A DNA stretch of 52,945 nt from Candidatus Binataceae bacterium (GTDB lineage: Bacteria > Desulfobacterota > Binatia > Binatales > Binataceae), in NCBI GenBank assembly GCA_035308025.1, contig DATGHL010000030.1, positions 1 to 52,945 on the forward strand. The letters run 5' to 3'. The first letter of the stretch is position 1, and each line of letters begins with the position of its first letter. Both the position numbers and the translations under genes were made by a program. Under the pieces are notes generated by a model, which saw only the letters and a program-made list of their open reading frames with translations, was not told the DNA's origin and made no database searches. This document shows positions 25,990-35,621 of the stretch, one piece after another.

Positions 25990-27954
25990 TTACTCGCCGG
26001 TGATGCCCACGTATTGGGGCGTGCCCGAACCGTCGGTGACGATGACATCCCCGAGCACCACGTACCCCGTATAGTTCCATCCGACCGTGTAGGAACAACT
26101 CGCGCCGGGCGCGAGACTCGCGCCGCAGGTATTCGCCACCTGGAAGAAAGGTTTGGTTGCTTTGATCGAGGTGATCCCGGCCGTCGTCGTCAACGGGTTG
26201 GTGATCGTGACCACCCCACTCTGGCCGTCGTACAGAACGAGGTAACTGGGTGAGAGCGAGACCAGCGCCCCACTACCTCGTACGCTTACCTTCACAGCAC
26301 TTTTGGCCGTCGTGAAACTGAGCGAGTCCTTCAGCAGGCCGCCGACCACCGGCTGAAAGACGACTGACGCGGAACAGTTTTGGCCGGCGAGGAGTGTGGT
26401 CGGGCAATTGTTGGTCGCCGGAAAATCCGCCGTTGCGGTGCCGACGCCGGTCAAGGTCAATGGCCCAGTCCCGATGTTGCTCAGCGTGGCGCTTTCGGCC
26501 GGACTCGGCGAACCAACTAATTCCGTCGGGAAACTGAGGCTCGCCGGGCTGACAGACGCGACCGCGCCTTTCCTCGTGCTCGGCACGACGAAGAGCCCCT
26601 CCGGTTTGGAAAACATCCCGACACCGGTTCCGGGGGTGGCATACGTACCAAGGATGAGGATGCCGTTGTCGGTTAAGTCAAAAAAACGCATGATCCGATC
26701 TGCAGTGTCGGGGATGTAGATGGCGCCGTCAGGATCGACAAATACCGCCGAGCTGCCGTAGGGGTAATACAGATAATTGGGGTTGCCGAGCCCCACATAA
26801 ACCGGATTCGCCCCGGTGATATTATCAGTGCGGATCACCTCGCTGATGCCGAATTCATCGTCGGTGACGTAGATCCTCGATGCCGCATCGAGTGTGATCG
26901 CGAGCAGTTCGTCGTACATCGGGAAGATTGACGAAAGCGTCGTCCAGTTGGTTCCGGTCAAATCGTCAACCCGCACGATGCGGCCATTGATTGTGTCGGC
27001 GACGTAAATCTTACCCGCACTATCGCGCGCAACGCCGCTTGGATCGTCAAACTGATTCGTGCCGTTCCCGAGGCTGCCGAACGCCGTGAAGTTGGTCCCG
27101 CTAAGGTCGCTCATGAAGACCACGCGGTTGTTGCCGCTGTCGGCGATATAGATGCCGCTGGCATCGACCCATAGCCCCTTTGGACTGGAGAATTGGCCGG
27201 TACCCGCGCCGCAGGTCCCATACGAGGTCCAGTTTTTGCCGCTGATGTTGTCCATCCGGACGATGCGGCAATTGGTGCTGTCGGTTACATAGATTTTGCC
27301 GGCGGAATCGACTGCGATGCCCCACGGCGCCGAGAACTGATTAATCCCCGATCCAGCCTTGCCCAGGGTGGTCCAACCCGAGCCCAGCATGTCAAGCATC
27401 CGGACGATGCGATTATTGCCCGTGTCGGCGACATAGATCGGCTCATATTGCTGGTTGATGTCTATCGTTCCGCTCTGGATCGTTCCGCTGGTCAGATCGA
27501 GCGTCGTCGTTAGCGGCGCCAGCGTCTCGATTACCTCGCCAAGCACCGCGGTCGAAGCGCCCTTGATCGTCTGCGAGCCCGAGAAGTTGGCATAAAGCAC
27601 ATAATCATAAGTCGTGGCGCCCCTAGACGTGAACTCCTGGAGGGTGAGACGACCCGTCGTGAAGCTCCCGCTGATGCTCGTAGTACCGTCATTCGATTGC
27701 GCCGTCAGGCTGCCGCCAATACAGGTCCACTCTTCGGAGTAGGGGAAATAAATCGGCGAGTAGGCGACCAGCGGGCACGAAATCGTCACCGTGCCGGCGG
27801 GACTCCCGAGGGTCGCGCCTGTGATGGTCAACTCGGTCGCGGTCGAGCTGACGCTGCCGCCACTATCGGTATAGGGATATTGTGTCGCCGACGCCGAGGC
27901 GGCTGCGGTCAAGATAAGCGCCGCAATCGCGATAATCATCGATTGAGGTTTCAT
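25990..27954 (-). CDS. Secreted NHL-repeat protein with choice-of-anchor D domain
   Basis: A 654-residue exported protein with a signal peptide (MKPQSMIIAIAALILTAAASASA). Residues ~170-470 are repeated NHL-type beta-propeller blades; the motif IYVADTGNNRIVRM and variants (IYVTDSTNCRIVRM, IYIADSGNNRVVFM, IYVADTINGRIVRV) recur. Residues ~475-560 form an ASPM/SPD-2/Hydin-like Ig domain (SFPTELVGSPSPAESATLSNIGTGPL is represented by its core NIGTGPLTLTG and CSASVVFQP), and a second similar domain follows to the end. Such proteins act as extracellular binding scaffolds; the ligand is unknown. It is convergent with the phosphatase gene and has no operon partner. Confidence 0.82.
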   Translation of the reverse strand: MKPQSMIIAIAALILTAAASASATQYPYTDSGGSVSSTATELTITGATLGSPAGTVTISCPLVAYSPIYFPYSEEWTCIGGSLTAQSNDGTTSISGSFTTGRLTLQEFTSRGATTYDYVLYANFSGSQTIKGASTAVLGEVIETLAPLTTTLDLTSGTIQSGTIDINQQYEPIYVADTGNNRIVRMLDMLGSGWTTLGKAGSGINQFSAPWGIAVDSAGKIYVTDSTNCRIVRMDNISGKNWTSYGTCGAGTGQFSSPKGLWVDASGIYIADSGNNRVVFMSDLSGTNFTAFGSLGNGTNQFDDPSGVARDSAGKIYVADTINGRIVRVDDLTGTNWTTLSSIFPMYDELLAITLDAASRIYVTDDEFGISEVIRTDNITGANPVYVGLGNPNYLYYPYGSSAVFVDPDGAIYIPDTADRIMRFFDLTDNGILILGTYATPGTGVGMFSKPEGLFVVPSTRKGAVASVSPASLSFPTELVGSPSPAESATLSNIGTGPLTLTGVGTATADFPATNNCPTTLLAGQNCSASVVFQPVVGGLLKDSLSFTTAKSAVKVSVRGSGALVSLSPSYLVLYDGQSGVVTITNPLTTTAGITSIKATKPFFQVANTCGASLAPGASCSYTVGWNYTGYVVLGDVIVTDGSGTPQYVGITGE

Positions 27955-28138
27955 AATGAAAATGCGCGCGTCCTTTAGCTAAATCGGTCCAACGTGGCTT
28001 CCGCCAAACTACCTGAGCTTCTTACGAAAGAACAGTACCACAGCATTGTTTTTTTGATACCAGCGAAACCTTTGCACCAGCTCTGCGGCTCTTTGACATC
28101 TGCGCGCGAGATGGAAGGATAGGCTCTGAGGTATGCCG

Positions 28139-28654
28139 ATGCAGAATTCAAGCGCGGCGTTACAAGAGCTTCTGGACAAGCAGGCCTGCGTCGAGCTGGT
28201 GCAGCGCTACAGCCGGGCGCTGGACTGGCTCGACGACGATGCGCTGAAGACGGTCTTCTGGCCCGACGCCGAGATCGACTTCGGCTTCTTCAAGGGCCGC
28301 GGCGATCAGTTCAGCGTCGAAGTGATGAAGGTCGAACACAGCCTCGTGCGCCGCTGGCATATGACGGCGAGTCCGCTGGTGCGCGTCAGCGGTGACGTCG
28401 CGGAGGGCGAGTGCTACGGACTCGCCGCCGGAATCGCGATGCGCGACGGGCGCGCGGTGCATGATATTTTTGGCGGGCGCTACCTCGATCGCTTCGCGCG
28501 GCGCGGCGGCGAATGGCGGATCGCGCGACGAATCTATGTCGCCGACTGGCAGCGTTCATTTGACGCCGACGCGGCGGCTGAAAACGGTCTGGTGACAGGC
28601 TTGAACTGGTCCAATGATTTCAGCCCGGCCCATCCGTGGTTTCGCAAAATCTGA
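28139..28654 (+). CDS. SnoaL-like / NTF2-fold protein
   Basis: A 171-residue protein of the NTF2-like fold used by SnoaL-type cyclases, dehydratases and dioxygenase subunits. It starts with an alpha-helix (LQELLDKQACVELVQRYSRALDWLD), then WPDAEIDFGFFKG and the central HxxxSPLVRVSGDVAEGECYG and GGRYLDRFARRGGEWRIARR strands. I place the start at 28139, 7 bases after GAGG; an in-frame ATG at 28133 is too close to that site. The activity cannot be deduced. It is followed closely by the CoA-binding protein gene and probably co-transcribed with it. Confidence 0.78.
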   Translation: MQNSSAALQELLDKQACVELVQRYSRALDWLDDDALKTVFWPDAEIDFGFFKGRGDQFSVEVMKVEHSLVRRWHMTASPLVRVSGDVAEGECYGLAAGIAMRDGRAVHDIFGGRYLDRFARRGGEWRIARRIYVADWQRSFDADAAAENGLVTGLNWSNDFSPAHPWFRKI

Positions 28655-28680
28655 GCGATAATGAATCGTACGAGGCCGTT

Positions 28681-29109
28681 ATGACGTTCGACAATCCGCC
28701 TGATAGCGAGATTCATGCGATTCTCGCCAAACCCACCACCGTCGCGGTGGTCGGATGCTCGGATAATCCGGAGCGCGACAGTTTGAATATCGCGATGCTG
28801 CTCAAGCGCCGCGGTTTCCGCGTAATTCCGGTGAATCCGCAGCTCGCCCCCGAAGCCCTGCGGGCGGAACTCGGTGAACGATGCTACCCGGACCTCGAAT
28901 CGATTCCGGATGCGGTCGAGATGGTGGACGTCTTCCGGCGGCCGGCGAATTTGCCCGAGATTGCAGAACAAGCGATCAGGAAAGGGGCGCGGATTCTCTG
29001 GGGCCAACTCGGCGTCGTCCATCAGGGGGCGGCCGCGCGCGCGCGGGCGGCCGGACTGACGGTCGTAATGGATCGCTGTCCCGCGATAGAATACCGGCGG
29101 CTCTTTTGA
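28681..29109 (+). CDS. CoA-binding protein (YccU family)
   Basis: A 142-residue Rossmann-fold protein of the CoA_binding_2 type. TVAVVGCSDNPERDSLNIAM matches the glycine-rich N-terminal motif, RGFRVIPVNP follows, and the end GAARARAAGLTVVMDRCPAIEY is typical. Start ATG 28681 has GAGG 5 bases upstream; an open frame to 28636 overlaps the preceding gene and is less likely. The family binds CoA but has no settled function. It lies in a short same-strand series with the SnoaL-like and Nudix genes. Confidence 0.88.
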   Translation: MTFDNPPDSEIHAILAKPTTVAVVGCSDNPERDSLNIAMLLKRRGFRVIPVNPQLAPEALRAELGERCYPDLESIPDAVEMVDVFRRPANLPEIAEQAIRKGARILWGQLGVVHQGAAARARAAGLTVVMDRCPAIEYRRLF

Positions 29110-29149
29110 ACGCGAACAATCTAACCGTAACAAGCCCTTCGTTAGCGAG

Positions 29150-29722
29150 ATGAAGGCTCGGCGTTGGGAAACGCTCGCCAGCGAGCAGGTCTACAGCACG
29201 CCGATTTTCGATCTCCATCGGCGCAAATCGGGCCATCCGACGCGCGGTGATCGCCACTTCTATGTGCTTGAGGCGCCGGCCTGGGTGAATATCATCCCGC
29301 TGACCTCCAAGCGCGAGGTGGTGATGGTGCGGCAGTATCGTCACGGTATCAGCGGGTTTACGCTTGAGATTCCGGGCGGGATGGTTGATCCGGAAGATCG
29401 GACGCCGGCGATCGCGGCGCGGCGGGAGATGGTCGAGGAGACCGGCTACGACGGCGGCCGGGTAATCGCGCTGGGCAAGGTGCATCCTAATCCGGCCATC
29501 CAGCCGAACATCTGCTACTCGTTCTTCGCGCGCGACGTGCGCCCGGTGGGCGGTCCGCACGCCGATCCAGAAGGTTCGGAGGAGACCGAAGTAACGCTCG
29601 TGCCGCTGACGCAAATCAAGGGGCTGATCGCGTCAGGCAAAATCACGCATGCACTCGTGATCGCAGCCTTTTCATTTTTTCACGTCTACAATCCGCCGCC
29701 CCGCGCCACCTCGAAGTCCTGA
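29150..29722 (+). CDS. Nudix hydrolase (ADP-ribose pyrophosphatase-like)
   Basis: A 190-residue Nudix enzyme. The Nudix helix reads GGMVDPED, one extra residue, then TPAIAARREMVEETGY; the metal-binding REMVEE core is intact. The upstream APAWVNIIPLTSKREVVMVRQYRHG and the downstream HPNPAIQPNICYSFFA segments resemble ADP-sugar pyrophosphatases, which cleave ADP-ribose to AMP and ribose-5-phosphate. Its 3' end overlaps the 3' end of the convergent permease gene by about 37 bases. Confidence 0.85.
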   Translation: MKARRWETLASEQVYSTPIFDLHRRKSGHPTRGDRHFYVLEAPAWVNIIPLTSKREVVMVRQYRHGISGFTLEIPGGMVDPEDRTPAIAARREMVEETGYDGGRVIALGKVHPNPAIQPNICYSFFARDVRPVGGPHADPEGSEETEVTLVPLTQIKGLIASGKITHALVIAAFSFFHVYNPPPRATSKS

Positions 29723-31062
29723 GGCTTTTTCGGGAGTGGGCCGCCATAATAGCGGCGCAGAAATGCGTAGGCCGGCAGAACCGCGAGGGCCATCGCGAGC
29801 GCGACGATGAGATCGATCTGCCGCGCTCCGTGGGTGGCGATCAGGCCAAAGGTCGCGAGCCAGGTCAGTAGCGGCGCGGCGGCGACTACGTAGAGTCCAA
29901 GCCTGCCGCCGCCGATCACAAAGAGTCCGCGGCGCTGCGGCTGCAGGCGGCGCAGCCGAATCAGCGCCGCCATTTCGAGGACCAGTGCCAGCATGTAGAA
30001 AAAGACGTCGAGCACCACCAGATTCATGAAGCCAAGCGGCGCGAGCAGGGTGAAAACCACGCAGCAGACGAGGATCGAACGCGCCGGGACGTCGCGCTTG
30101 TCTGACATTGCCGCCAGCGCGCGGGGTAGATAACCCTCGCCGGCCAGCACGAAGGGCAGGCGCGAGACCCAGAGTATCGCGGCCTCGAACAGCGCGAAGG
30201 CCGAGATAGCGCCGCCGACGCTGATGGCCGTCCCGAGAAGCGGGCCGCCCAGCCGAACACCCTCCGCGGCGAACCATCCGGCGCGCCACTGCGCCGCCGC
30301 GCTCGCGCCCGCGAGCGTGACGCCAAGCGGCAGAAGATAGCCGAGGGCGACCAGCGGAATCGCGATCGTGATCGCGCGCAGGTAGTTGCGCTGGGGCGCC
30401 TGGATTTCGCCGGCTACGACACTGAGATTTTCCCATCCGCCGTAATTCCACATCACGACCGTAAGGCCGCCGCCGAGCGCCGCGAGAAAGTCGCGCGAAC
30501 CGTGCGGCTCCAGGGGCATCCGCCAGTGGATCAGGTGCGGCGCGCCGACGAGCACCATCGCGACGAATGGTGCCAGCAGCGCAGTTGTAAGAATAATCGA
30601 GCTATTGCCGACGACGCGGACGCCCAGCAGGTTCAAGAGTCCCGAGCACCAGACCAGTGCGATCTCCAAGACCAACTGGCCGGCGGCGCCAAGCGGGATC
30701 AAAAAGGCCAGATACGTGGCGAACAGGACCGGATAGATCGCCGTATCCACCGCAGCGAAGAGCAGCGTCAGCCAGACCTCGGCGAACCCGGCGAACGGTC
30801 CCAGCGCCTCCTTGACCCAGAAGTAAAAGCCGCCCTCGAATGGAATCAAAGCGGTCAGTTCCGCGGCCATCAGGGCTGTCGGCAGGCTGAGGGTGAGCGG
30901 GATTATTGCGCACAGGAGCAGCGTTAGCCGCGGTCCGGCGAGGCCGACAGCGTCTTCGATCCCATAGGCGCCGCCGCTGACGACCAGATAGATGAGGCAG
31001 ATCAGCGGGAGCAGGCCGATGCGATGGGGCAGTTGCGGCTGGGAGGTTGAGGCGAGCGTCAT
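29686..31062 (-). CDS. APC-family amino acid permease
   Basis: A 458-residue inner-membrane transporter with about 12 hydrophobic helices. The first helix has the broken glycine-rich pattern of the amino acid-polyamine-organocation family (ICLIYLVVSGGAYGIEDAVG), and ALMAAELTALIPFEGGFYFW matches the conserved helix 2 region; VVMWNYGGWENLSVVAGE is the helix 6 signature. It should take up amino acids or polyamines by proton symport; the substrate is unknown. It is transcribed away from the TPR lipoprotein gene. Confidence 0.88.
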   Translation of the reverse strand: MTLASTSQPQLPHRIGLLPLICLIYLVVSGGAYGIEDAVGLAGPRLTLLLCAIIPLTLSLPTALMAAELTALIPFEGGFYFWVKEALGPFAGFAEVWLTLLFAAVDTAIYPVLFATYLAFLIPLGAAGQLVLEIALVWCSGLLNLLGVRVVGNSSIILTTALLAPFVAMVLVGAPHLIHWRMPLEPHGSRDFLAALGGGLTVVMWNYGGWENLSVVAGEIQAPQRNYLRAITIAIPLVALGYLLPLGVTLAGASAAAQWRAGWFAAEGVRLGGPLLGTAISVGGAISAFALFEAAILWVSRLPFVLAGEGYLPRALAAMSDKRDVPARSILVCCVVFTLLAPLGFMNLVVLDVFFYMLALVLEMAALIRLRRLQPQRRGLFVIGGGRLGLYVVAAAPLLTWLATFGLIATHGARQIDLIVALAMALAVLPAYAFLRRYYGGPLPKKPQDFEVARGGGL

Positions 31063-31151
31063 CAGAGGGTGTTGGGCAGATCAAGCTTTTGCCGCCATCC
31101 GGTCAGGGATTGCACGGCAGGCAAGCGGCGCGCCACACTGATAAGATGCTT

Positions 31152-31182
31152 CCGGCGGTGCGACGGGTGAATTTCCCGCCGG
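31152..31182 (+). promoter_or_regulatory. Hairpin in the divergent region before the TPR gene
   Basis: Arms CCGGCGG and CCGCCGG, perfectly complementary 7-mers, enclose 17 bases, about 85 bases upstream of the TPR lipoprotein gene. A leader stem-loop or an operator is possible; no known riboswitch consensus was recognised. Confidence 0.3.
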
Positions 31183-31266
31183 TAGTCGCAGGAGCCGCAA
31201 GAGGTTCGACCGATAGTGTTCCGGATCATGTCACGGGGTTATGGCTCGGTGGGTCATGGCCGCAAA

Positions 31267-33036
31267 ATGATAATGCAGTCGCCCTGGAGATCGATAGCTG
31301 CCGCGCTCGCGCTGGCGACCGTCGCAGGATGCGCCGGGCTTCACGTCTTCGGCGGCCCACCGTCGCCGGGCGGCGGCCTCGGGCAGCATCCGTTCGGCGC
31401 CGCACCGGCAGTGGATATTCCCGCGTCAGCCTATGCAATGGGCGCTTACCTGAAGGCTGAGATGGCGACCGCGAACGGCGATCACCAAGAGGCTTTTCGC
31501 GAATACGAGGCCGCGGTCAAGTACGACCCGAATAACGCCGCCTTGCGGGTGAAGCTCGCTGATCTCTACGTGCATGAAGGCCGCCTTAAGGACGCGCTCG
31601 AGCAGACCAATGCGGCAATCAAGCTTGATCCCAACTACCTGCGCGCGCAATTGCTCGACGCTGGGATTAGCTCGGCGCTCGGCGACGACGAGGCGGCGCG
31701 CGCGCGCTATCAGACGGTGATCGAGCAGGCCCCGAAGACGCAGGAGGCCTATCTTTTTCTGGGCACGCTGGCGGCCAAGAATGGCGACTACGCCAAGGCC
31801 GAGCAGATCTTCAATCAGCTCATCGCCGAGGATCCGTCGTCGTTTCTCGGCTACTACTATGCGGGCCGCGTCACGCTCGCGGCGAAGCGTTATGACGACG
31901 CCGATCGTTACTATCAGAAAGCGCTGGCGCTGAGCCCACAATCGCAACTGCTGCTGATGGACATCGCGGTCTTGCGCGAGTTGCAGAACCGGCCCGCTGA
32001 AGCGAGCAATATCTACCACAAAATTCTGCAATCGGATCCCAATAACGATGAGGCGCGCAAGCGCCTGGCCGATCTCTATGGCGGGGACGCGAAGCTCGAA
32101 GCGGCGCTGGCGGAACTGCAGCGCCAGGAGCAGCTCGAAACCACGCCGGCTGACACCCGCACCAAGATCGGCCTGCTGTTTTTCGAGCGCGGCGACTTCG
32201 ATCGGGCAGCGACCGAATTCAACCTGGTGCTCGGCGCCGAGCCCGACAACTACCGCGTGCGCTACTACCTCGGAGTGGTTTACACGGAACTCGAGGAGTA
32301 CCAGCAGGCGCTCGTCGAGTTTGACAAAATTCCGCAAAGTGACGAACGCTTCCCCGAAGCGCGCCTGCAGCAGGCGTACATCTATGACAAGCAGGGCGAA
32401 TACGATCAGGCGATTGCGAAACTGAACGACGCGCTGCGGGTTAAGCCCAATGACACCGAGATCATGGGCTTCCTGGTCGGCCTCTATCAGGAGAAAAAAG
32501 ACTACCCTAGCGCGATCGCGCTCGCCCAGAAAATGGTCGGCCTCGATCCGCGCGACGACAAGTTCCGCTTCACCCTCGGCGCGCTCTACGACGAGAACAA
32601 GCAAAAGGACCTCGGGGTGGCGGAGATGCGCCAGGCGATCGCGCTGAATCCCAAAAACGCGGCGGCGCTGAATTACCTAGGTTATACCTACGCGGAATCC
32701 GGCGCGCGGCTCGACGAGGCCGAAAAACTGATCAAGCGCGCGCTCGTGATCGAGCCTGAGGACGGTTTCTACGTGGACAGCCTGGGTTGGGTTTACTATC
32801 AGAAGGGCGATTACCGCAAAGCGGTAGAGGAACTCGAACGCGCGGTCAATCTCACCAGTAGCGACCCGACCATCACGGAGCATCTCGGCGACGCCTACGC
32901 CAAAGCTGGCAAACCCGACGACGCCCGCCATCAGTATGAGGACGCTCTCGTCAAGGCGGCGGACGCCGAGCAGGCGACGCGGCTCAAGGCCAAGCTGATG
33001 GCGCTCGGCGATACGGAACGACGCGCCGCGCACTGA
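31267..33036 (+). CDS. TPR-repeat lipoprotein
   Basis: A 589-residue lipoprotein made almost wholly of tetratricopeptide repeats. From the ATG at 31267 the signal ends in the lipobox VAGC (Cys22); upstream in-frame starts (31216, 31228) would make the signal too long. Repeats of the type YAKAEQIFNQLIAEDPSS and YDDADRYYQKALALSPQS run from ~55 to ~570. TPR arrays mediate protein-protein contacts; in the envelope they often serve as assembly platforms for secretion, polysaccharide export or lipid transport. It is followed 4 bases later by the LolB-like lipoprotein gene and likely shares its transcript. Confidence 0.85.
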   Translation: MIMQSPWRSIAAALALATVAGCAGLHVFGGPPSPGGGLGQHPFGAAPAVDIPASAYAMGAYLKAEMATANGDHQEAFREYEAAVKYDPNNAALRVKLADLYVHEGRLKDALEQTNAAIKLDPNYLRAQLLDAGISSALGDDEAARARYQTVIEQAPKTQEAYLFLGTLAAKNGDYAKAEQIFNQLIAEDPSSFLGYYYAGRVTLAAKRYDDADRYYQKALALSPQSQLLLMDIAVLRELQNRPAEASNIYHKILQSDPNNDEARKRLADLYGGDAKLEAALAELQRQEQLETTPADTRTKIGLLFFERGDFDRAATEFNLVLGAEPDNYRVRYYLGVVYTELEEYQQALVEFDKIPQSDERFPEARLQQAYIYDKQGEYDQAIAKLNDALRVKPNDTEIMGFLVGLYQEKKDYPSAIALAQKMVGLDPRDDKFRFTLGALYDENKQKDLGVAEMRQAIALNPKNAAALNYLGYTYAESGARLDEAEKLIKRALVIEPEDGFYVDSLGWVYYQKGDYRKAVEELERAVNLTSSDPTITEHLGDAYAKAGKPDDARHQYEDALVKAADAEQATRLKAKLMALGDTERRAAH

Positions 33037-33040
33037 TTCG

Positions 33041-33862
33041 ATGGGCCGCGGGGTCAGGATTCATCGCTTCGCCTGGATTGCGCTGCCGGCCGCAGTAACG
33101 CTGCTTACGGCTTGCGCCACGCAGTCAGCGACTCCGGCTGCCGCGCCCGCTCCGGCCAGCGCGGAGCTCGCTATCCTCGACGCGCGGGAGCGCAATCTGA
33201 CCGCGTTGCAGACTCCCGCAATTATGGAATACATGGGCCCGGGCGGCCACTTTAAGGCGCGCGAGCAGATTACCGTGCGGCGACCGTCGAGCTTGCGGGT
33301 CGAGGCGCTGACGCCGTTGGGCATAGCTCTGGTCGTCGCCGCCGGTCCGACTGAGATAGCGGTATTCGATCCGTCGAAAAATACGATCACGCGCGGCGCG
33401 GCGACCGCGGCGACGCTCGAGCTGGTCGCGCGCATCCCGTTGAATCCGGCGCAGGCGGTCCGCCTCCTGCTAGCACTTCCACCGGACGACGCGGCCCTCG
33501 ATTCGGCGCCAACTTCCTCCAGCGAGGATAACGGCGCAACGCTGCTCAAGTACTCGCGCGCAGAGGACGGCCGGATCGAAATTGCGATCGCCGCCGGCGA
33601 CCTCGCGATGGTGCGTGAGATCGCGGCCGACGGTGCGCTAGTCTACGAAGTGCGTTACAGCGACTATCGCGATATCGGGGCGATGCGCTTTCCTTACACA
33701 ATCGCCGCGAACTTCGCACCCTCGGCGACCACGCTGAATTTGCACTACGAGCGCCCGCTGATCGACGGCGCGATTCCTGACGCCGATTTCGTATTGGCAC
33801 CCGGCCCGCAGACCCGGGAATTGCGACTCGGCTTCAACTCGATTACCGAGCCGCGCGGCTGA
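33041..33862 (+). CDS. LolB/DUF4292-like outer-membrane lipoprotein
   Basis: A 273-residue lipoprotein with lipobox LTAC (Cys25). The mature part begins with a helix (LAILDARERNLTALQ), then a lipid-carrier-like beta pattern GGHFKAREQITVRRPSSLRVEAL (core KAREQITVRRPSSLRVEAL), LGIALVVAAGPTEIAVFD and PLNPAQAVRLLL, which fits LolB or DUF4292-type lipoproteins. It may bind lipid or help outer-membrane insertion. It follows the TPR lipoprotein by 4 bases and is followed 7 bases later by a peptide-binding lipoprotein gene, giving three lipoproteins in a row. Confidence 0.75.
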   Translation: MGRGVRIHRFAWIALPAAVTLLTACATQSATPAAAPAPASAELAILDARERNLTALQTPAIMEYMGPGGHFKAREQITVRRPSSLRVEALTPLGIALVVAAGPTEIAVFDPSKNTITRGAATAATLELVARIPLNPAQAVRLLLALPPDDAALDSAPTSSSEDNGATLLKYSRAEDGRIEIAIAAGDLAMVREIAADGALVYEVRYSDYRDIGAMRFPYTIAANFAPSATTLNLHYERPLIDGAIPDADFVLAPGPQTRELRLGFNSITEPRG

Positions 33863-33869
33863 GACGAAC

Positions 33870-35573
33870 TTGCGTTCCTATCAGTTTCCCGGGATCGCAA
33901 TCCTGATGCTCGCCGCCCTGCTGAGCGCCGGATGCCGCGTCAATCGTCCGGCGATTAATCATGCTGCGGCGCAAATTCTCTATGACTCGATGACCAGCGA
34001 CCCCAACACCTTCAACCCGGTCCTGGTCACCGACGGGGCTTCGAATGAAGCGATCGGCGATCTGTTCGAAGGGCTGACTAAAGAAGATCCAAAAACCACA
34101 TTGATCGAGCCTGACCTCGCGGAGAAATGGGAGCTGAGCGACGGCGGCAAGACGATCACGTTCCATCTGCGCCACGACGTGAAATGGTCCGACGGTGTGC
34201 CCTTCACCGCGCGCGACGTGCTCTTCACGATGCGCGTGATCTACGATCCGCGCGTACCGAACAGCGAAAGTTTTGTGCTGACCGTTGACGGCCAGCCGAT
34301 CAAAGCCGAGGCGCCCGACGATTACACCGTCGTGATGCGCTTGCCGCGCCTCTTCGCGCCGCTGCTCAATTCCATCGGCTTTGCGATCATTCCCGAGCAC
34401 TCGCTCAAAGATGCGCTCGCCGCCGGCAAGTTCAATCGCACCTGGGGGATCGATACTCCCGCCAACCGGCTGGTCTCGCTGGGCGCCTACCAGATGCTCC
34501 GTTACGTGCCGGGCCAGCAAATCGCTTTTGCCCGCTATCGGTCCTACTGGATGCGCGCCACCGACGGCCGCGCGCTACCCCTCCTGCACGGCCAGACGTT
34601 GCTGATCGTGCCCGATCGCAATGCCCAGTACTTGCGCTTTGTCGGCGGCCTGACCGACACTTACTCGCCGCGCCCCGAAGAGGTCTTCAGCCTGCGCGAA
34701 CAAGCCGCGGCGCTCGGGATTACGATCCAACCCGTCGGCATTGATACCGGTTCGCTATTCTTTGCCTTCAACCGGAATCCACGGCGGTACGTTCACAATA
34801 ATGTCACCGACCCGCGCTACCGCTGGTTCACCGATATAAATTTCATGCGCGCGCTCGCCCACGCGGTCGATAAGGCGGGAATGATCAATCTCTGTTTCCG
34901 CGGACTGGCTATTCCGGCGGTTAGCGACATCTCGCCGGAGAACAAAATCTTCTATAACCCGAACCTCAAGGATTACGACTATGATTTGGCCCTGGCTGGA
35001 CGGATGCTCGACGAAGCTGGTTACCGGATGCTGCGGCCGGGCGTGCGCGGCGACCCGCAAGGCCATCCGCTGGTCTTCGATCTCACGACTTCAACCGGCG
35101 ATGAATCGGTGCGCGGCGAAATGTGCGTCATCTTCAAACAGGATCTCGAACAGTTGGGCATCAAGGTCAACTACCGCCCGCTGGAATTCATCACGCTGGT
35201 CAAACGGATTGAATCAAGCTTTGACTGGGATTGCATGCTGATGGGCTTTAGCGGCGGCGGGGTCGAGCCCAACAACGGCGCCAACTTTCTGCGCTCTTCC
35301 GGCAATCTGCATATCTGGAATCCGTCGGAGCCCAAGCCCGCGACGCCATGGGAAGCCGAGATCGATCGGCTGCTCGACGAGGGCACGCGGGTAATGGATC
35401 CGCATGCACGTGCCCCATACTATTGGCGAATTCAGCAAATCCTGCATGACCAGTTGCCGATTATCGAGACCGTGCGCCAACGCCGCTTCGCCGCCTACCG
35501 CAATCAGCTTGAGAATTATATCCCGACTGTCTGGGGGCTCTACGAGCCCGAGTATATCGAGTTCCGCAACTGA
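33870..35573 (+). CDS. Peptide/nickel-type ABC transporter substrate-binding lipoprotein
   Basis: A 567-residue family 5 solute-binding protein (OppA/DppA type), lipid-anchored through LSAGC (Cys22). It appears to begin with TTG at 33870, the only start that leaves a full signal peptide. Typical features: LYDSMTSDPNTFNPVL, DLFEGLTKEDPKTTLIEPDLAEKWELS (core DLAEKWELSDGGKTITFHLR), WSDGVPFTARDVLFTM and the C-terminal QILHDQLPIIETVRQRR. It should capture a peptide or similar solute and pass it to the two permeases downstream. Confidence 0.9.
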   Translation: MRSYQFPGIAILMLAALLSAGCRVNRPAINHAAAQILYDSMTSDPNTFNPVLVTDGASNEAIGDLFEGLTKEDPKTTLIEPDLAEKWELSDGGKTITFHLRHDVKWSDGVPFTARDVLFTMRVIYDPRVPNSESFVLTVDGQPIKAEAPDDYTVVMRLPRLFAPLLNSIGFAIIPEHSLKDALAAGKFNRTWGIDTPANRLVSLGAYQMLRYVPGQQIAFARYRSYWMRATDGRALPLLHGQTLLIVPDRNAQYLRFVGGLTDTYSPRPEEVFSLREQAAALGITIQPVGIDTGSLFFAFNRNPRRYVHNNVTDPRYRWFTDINFMRALAHAVDKAGMINLCFRGLAIPAVSDISPENKIFYNPNLKDYDYDLALAGRMLDEAGYRMLRPGVRGDPQGHPLVFDLTTSTGDESVRGEMCVIFKQDLEQLGIKVNYRPLEFITLVKRIESSFDWDCMLMGFSGGGVEPNNGANFLRSSGNLHIWNPSEPKPATPWEAEIDRLLDEGTRVMDPHARAPYYWRIQQILHDQLPIIETVRQRRFAAYRNQLENYIPTVWGLYEPEYIEFRN

Positions 35574-35621
35574 GGTGGGCAATACTCAGTCGAATAGTCA
35601 TTTGGAACAGCAAAGCGAAAG

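Noticed and set aside
31426..32604. 392-codon minus-strand frame
   Set aside because: Antisense to the TPR repeats; its periodic Leu/Arg pattern mirrors the TPR codons and has no start signal.
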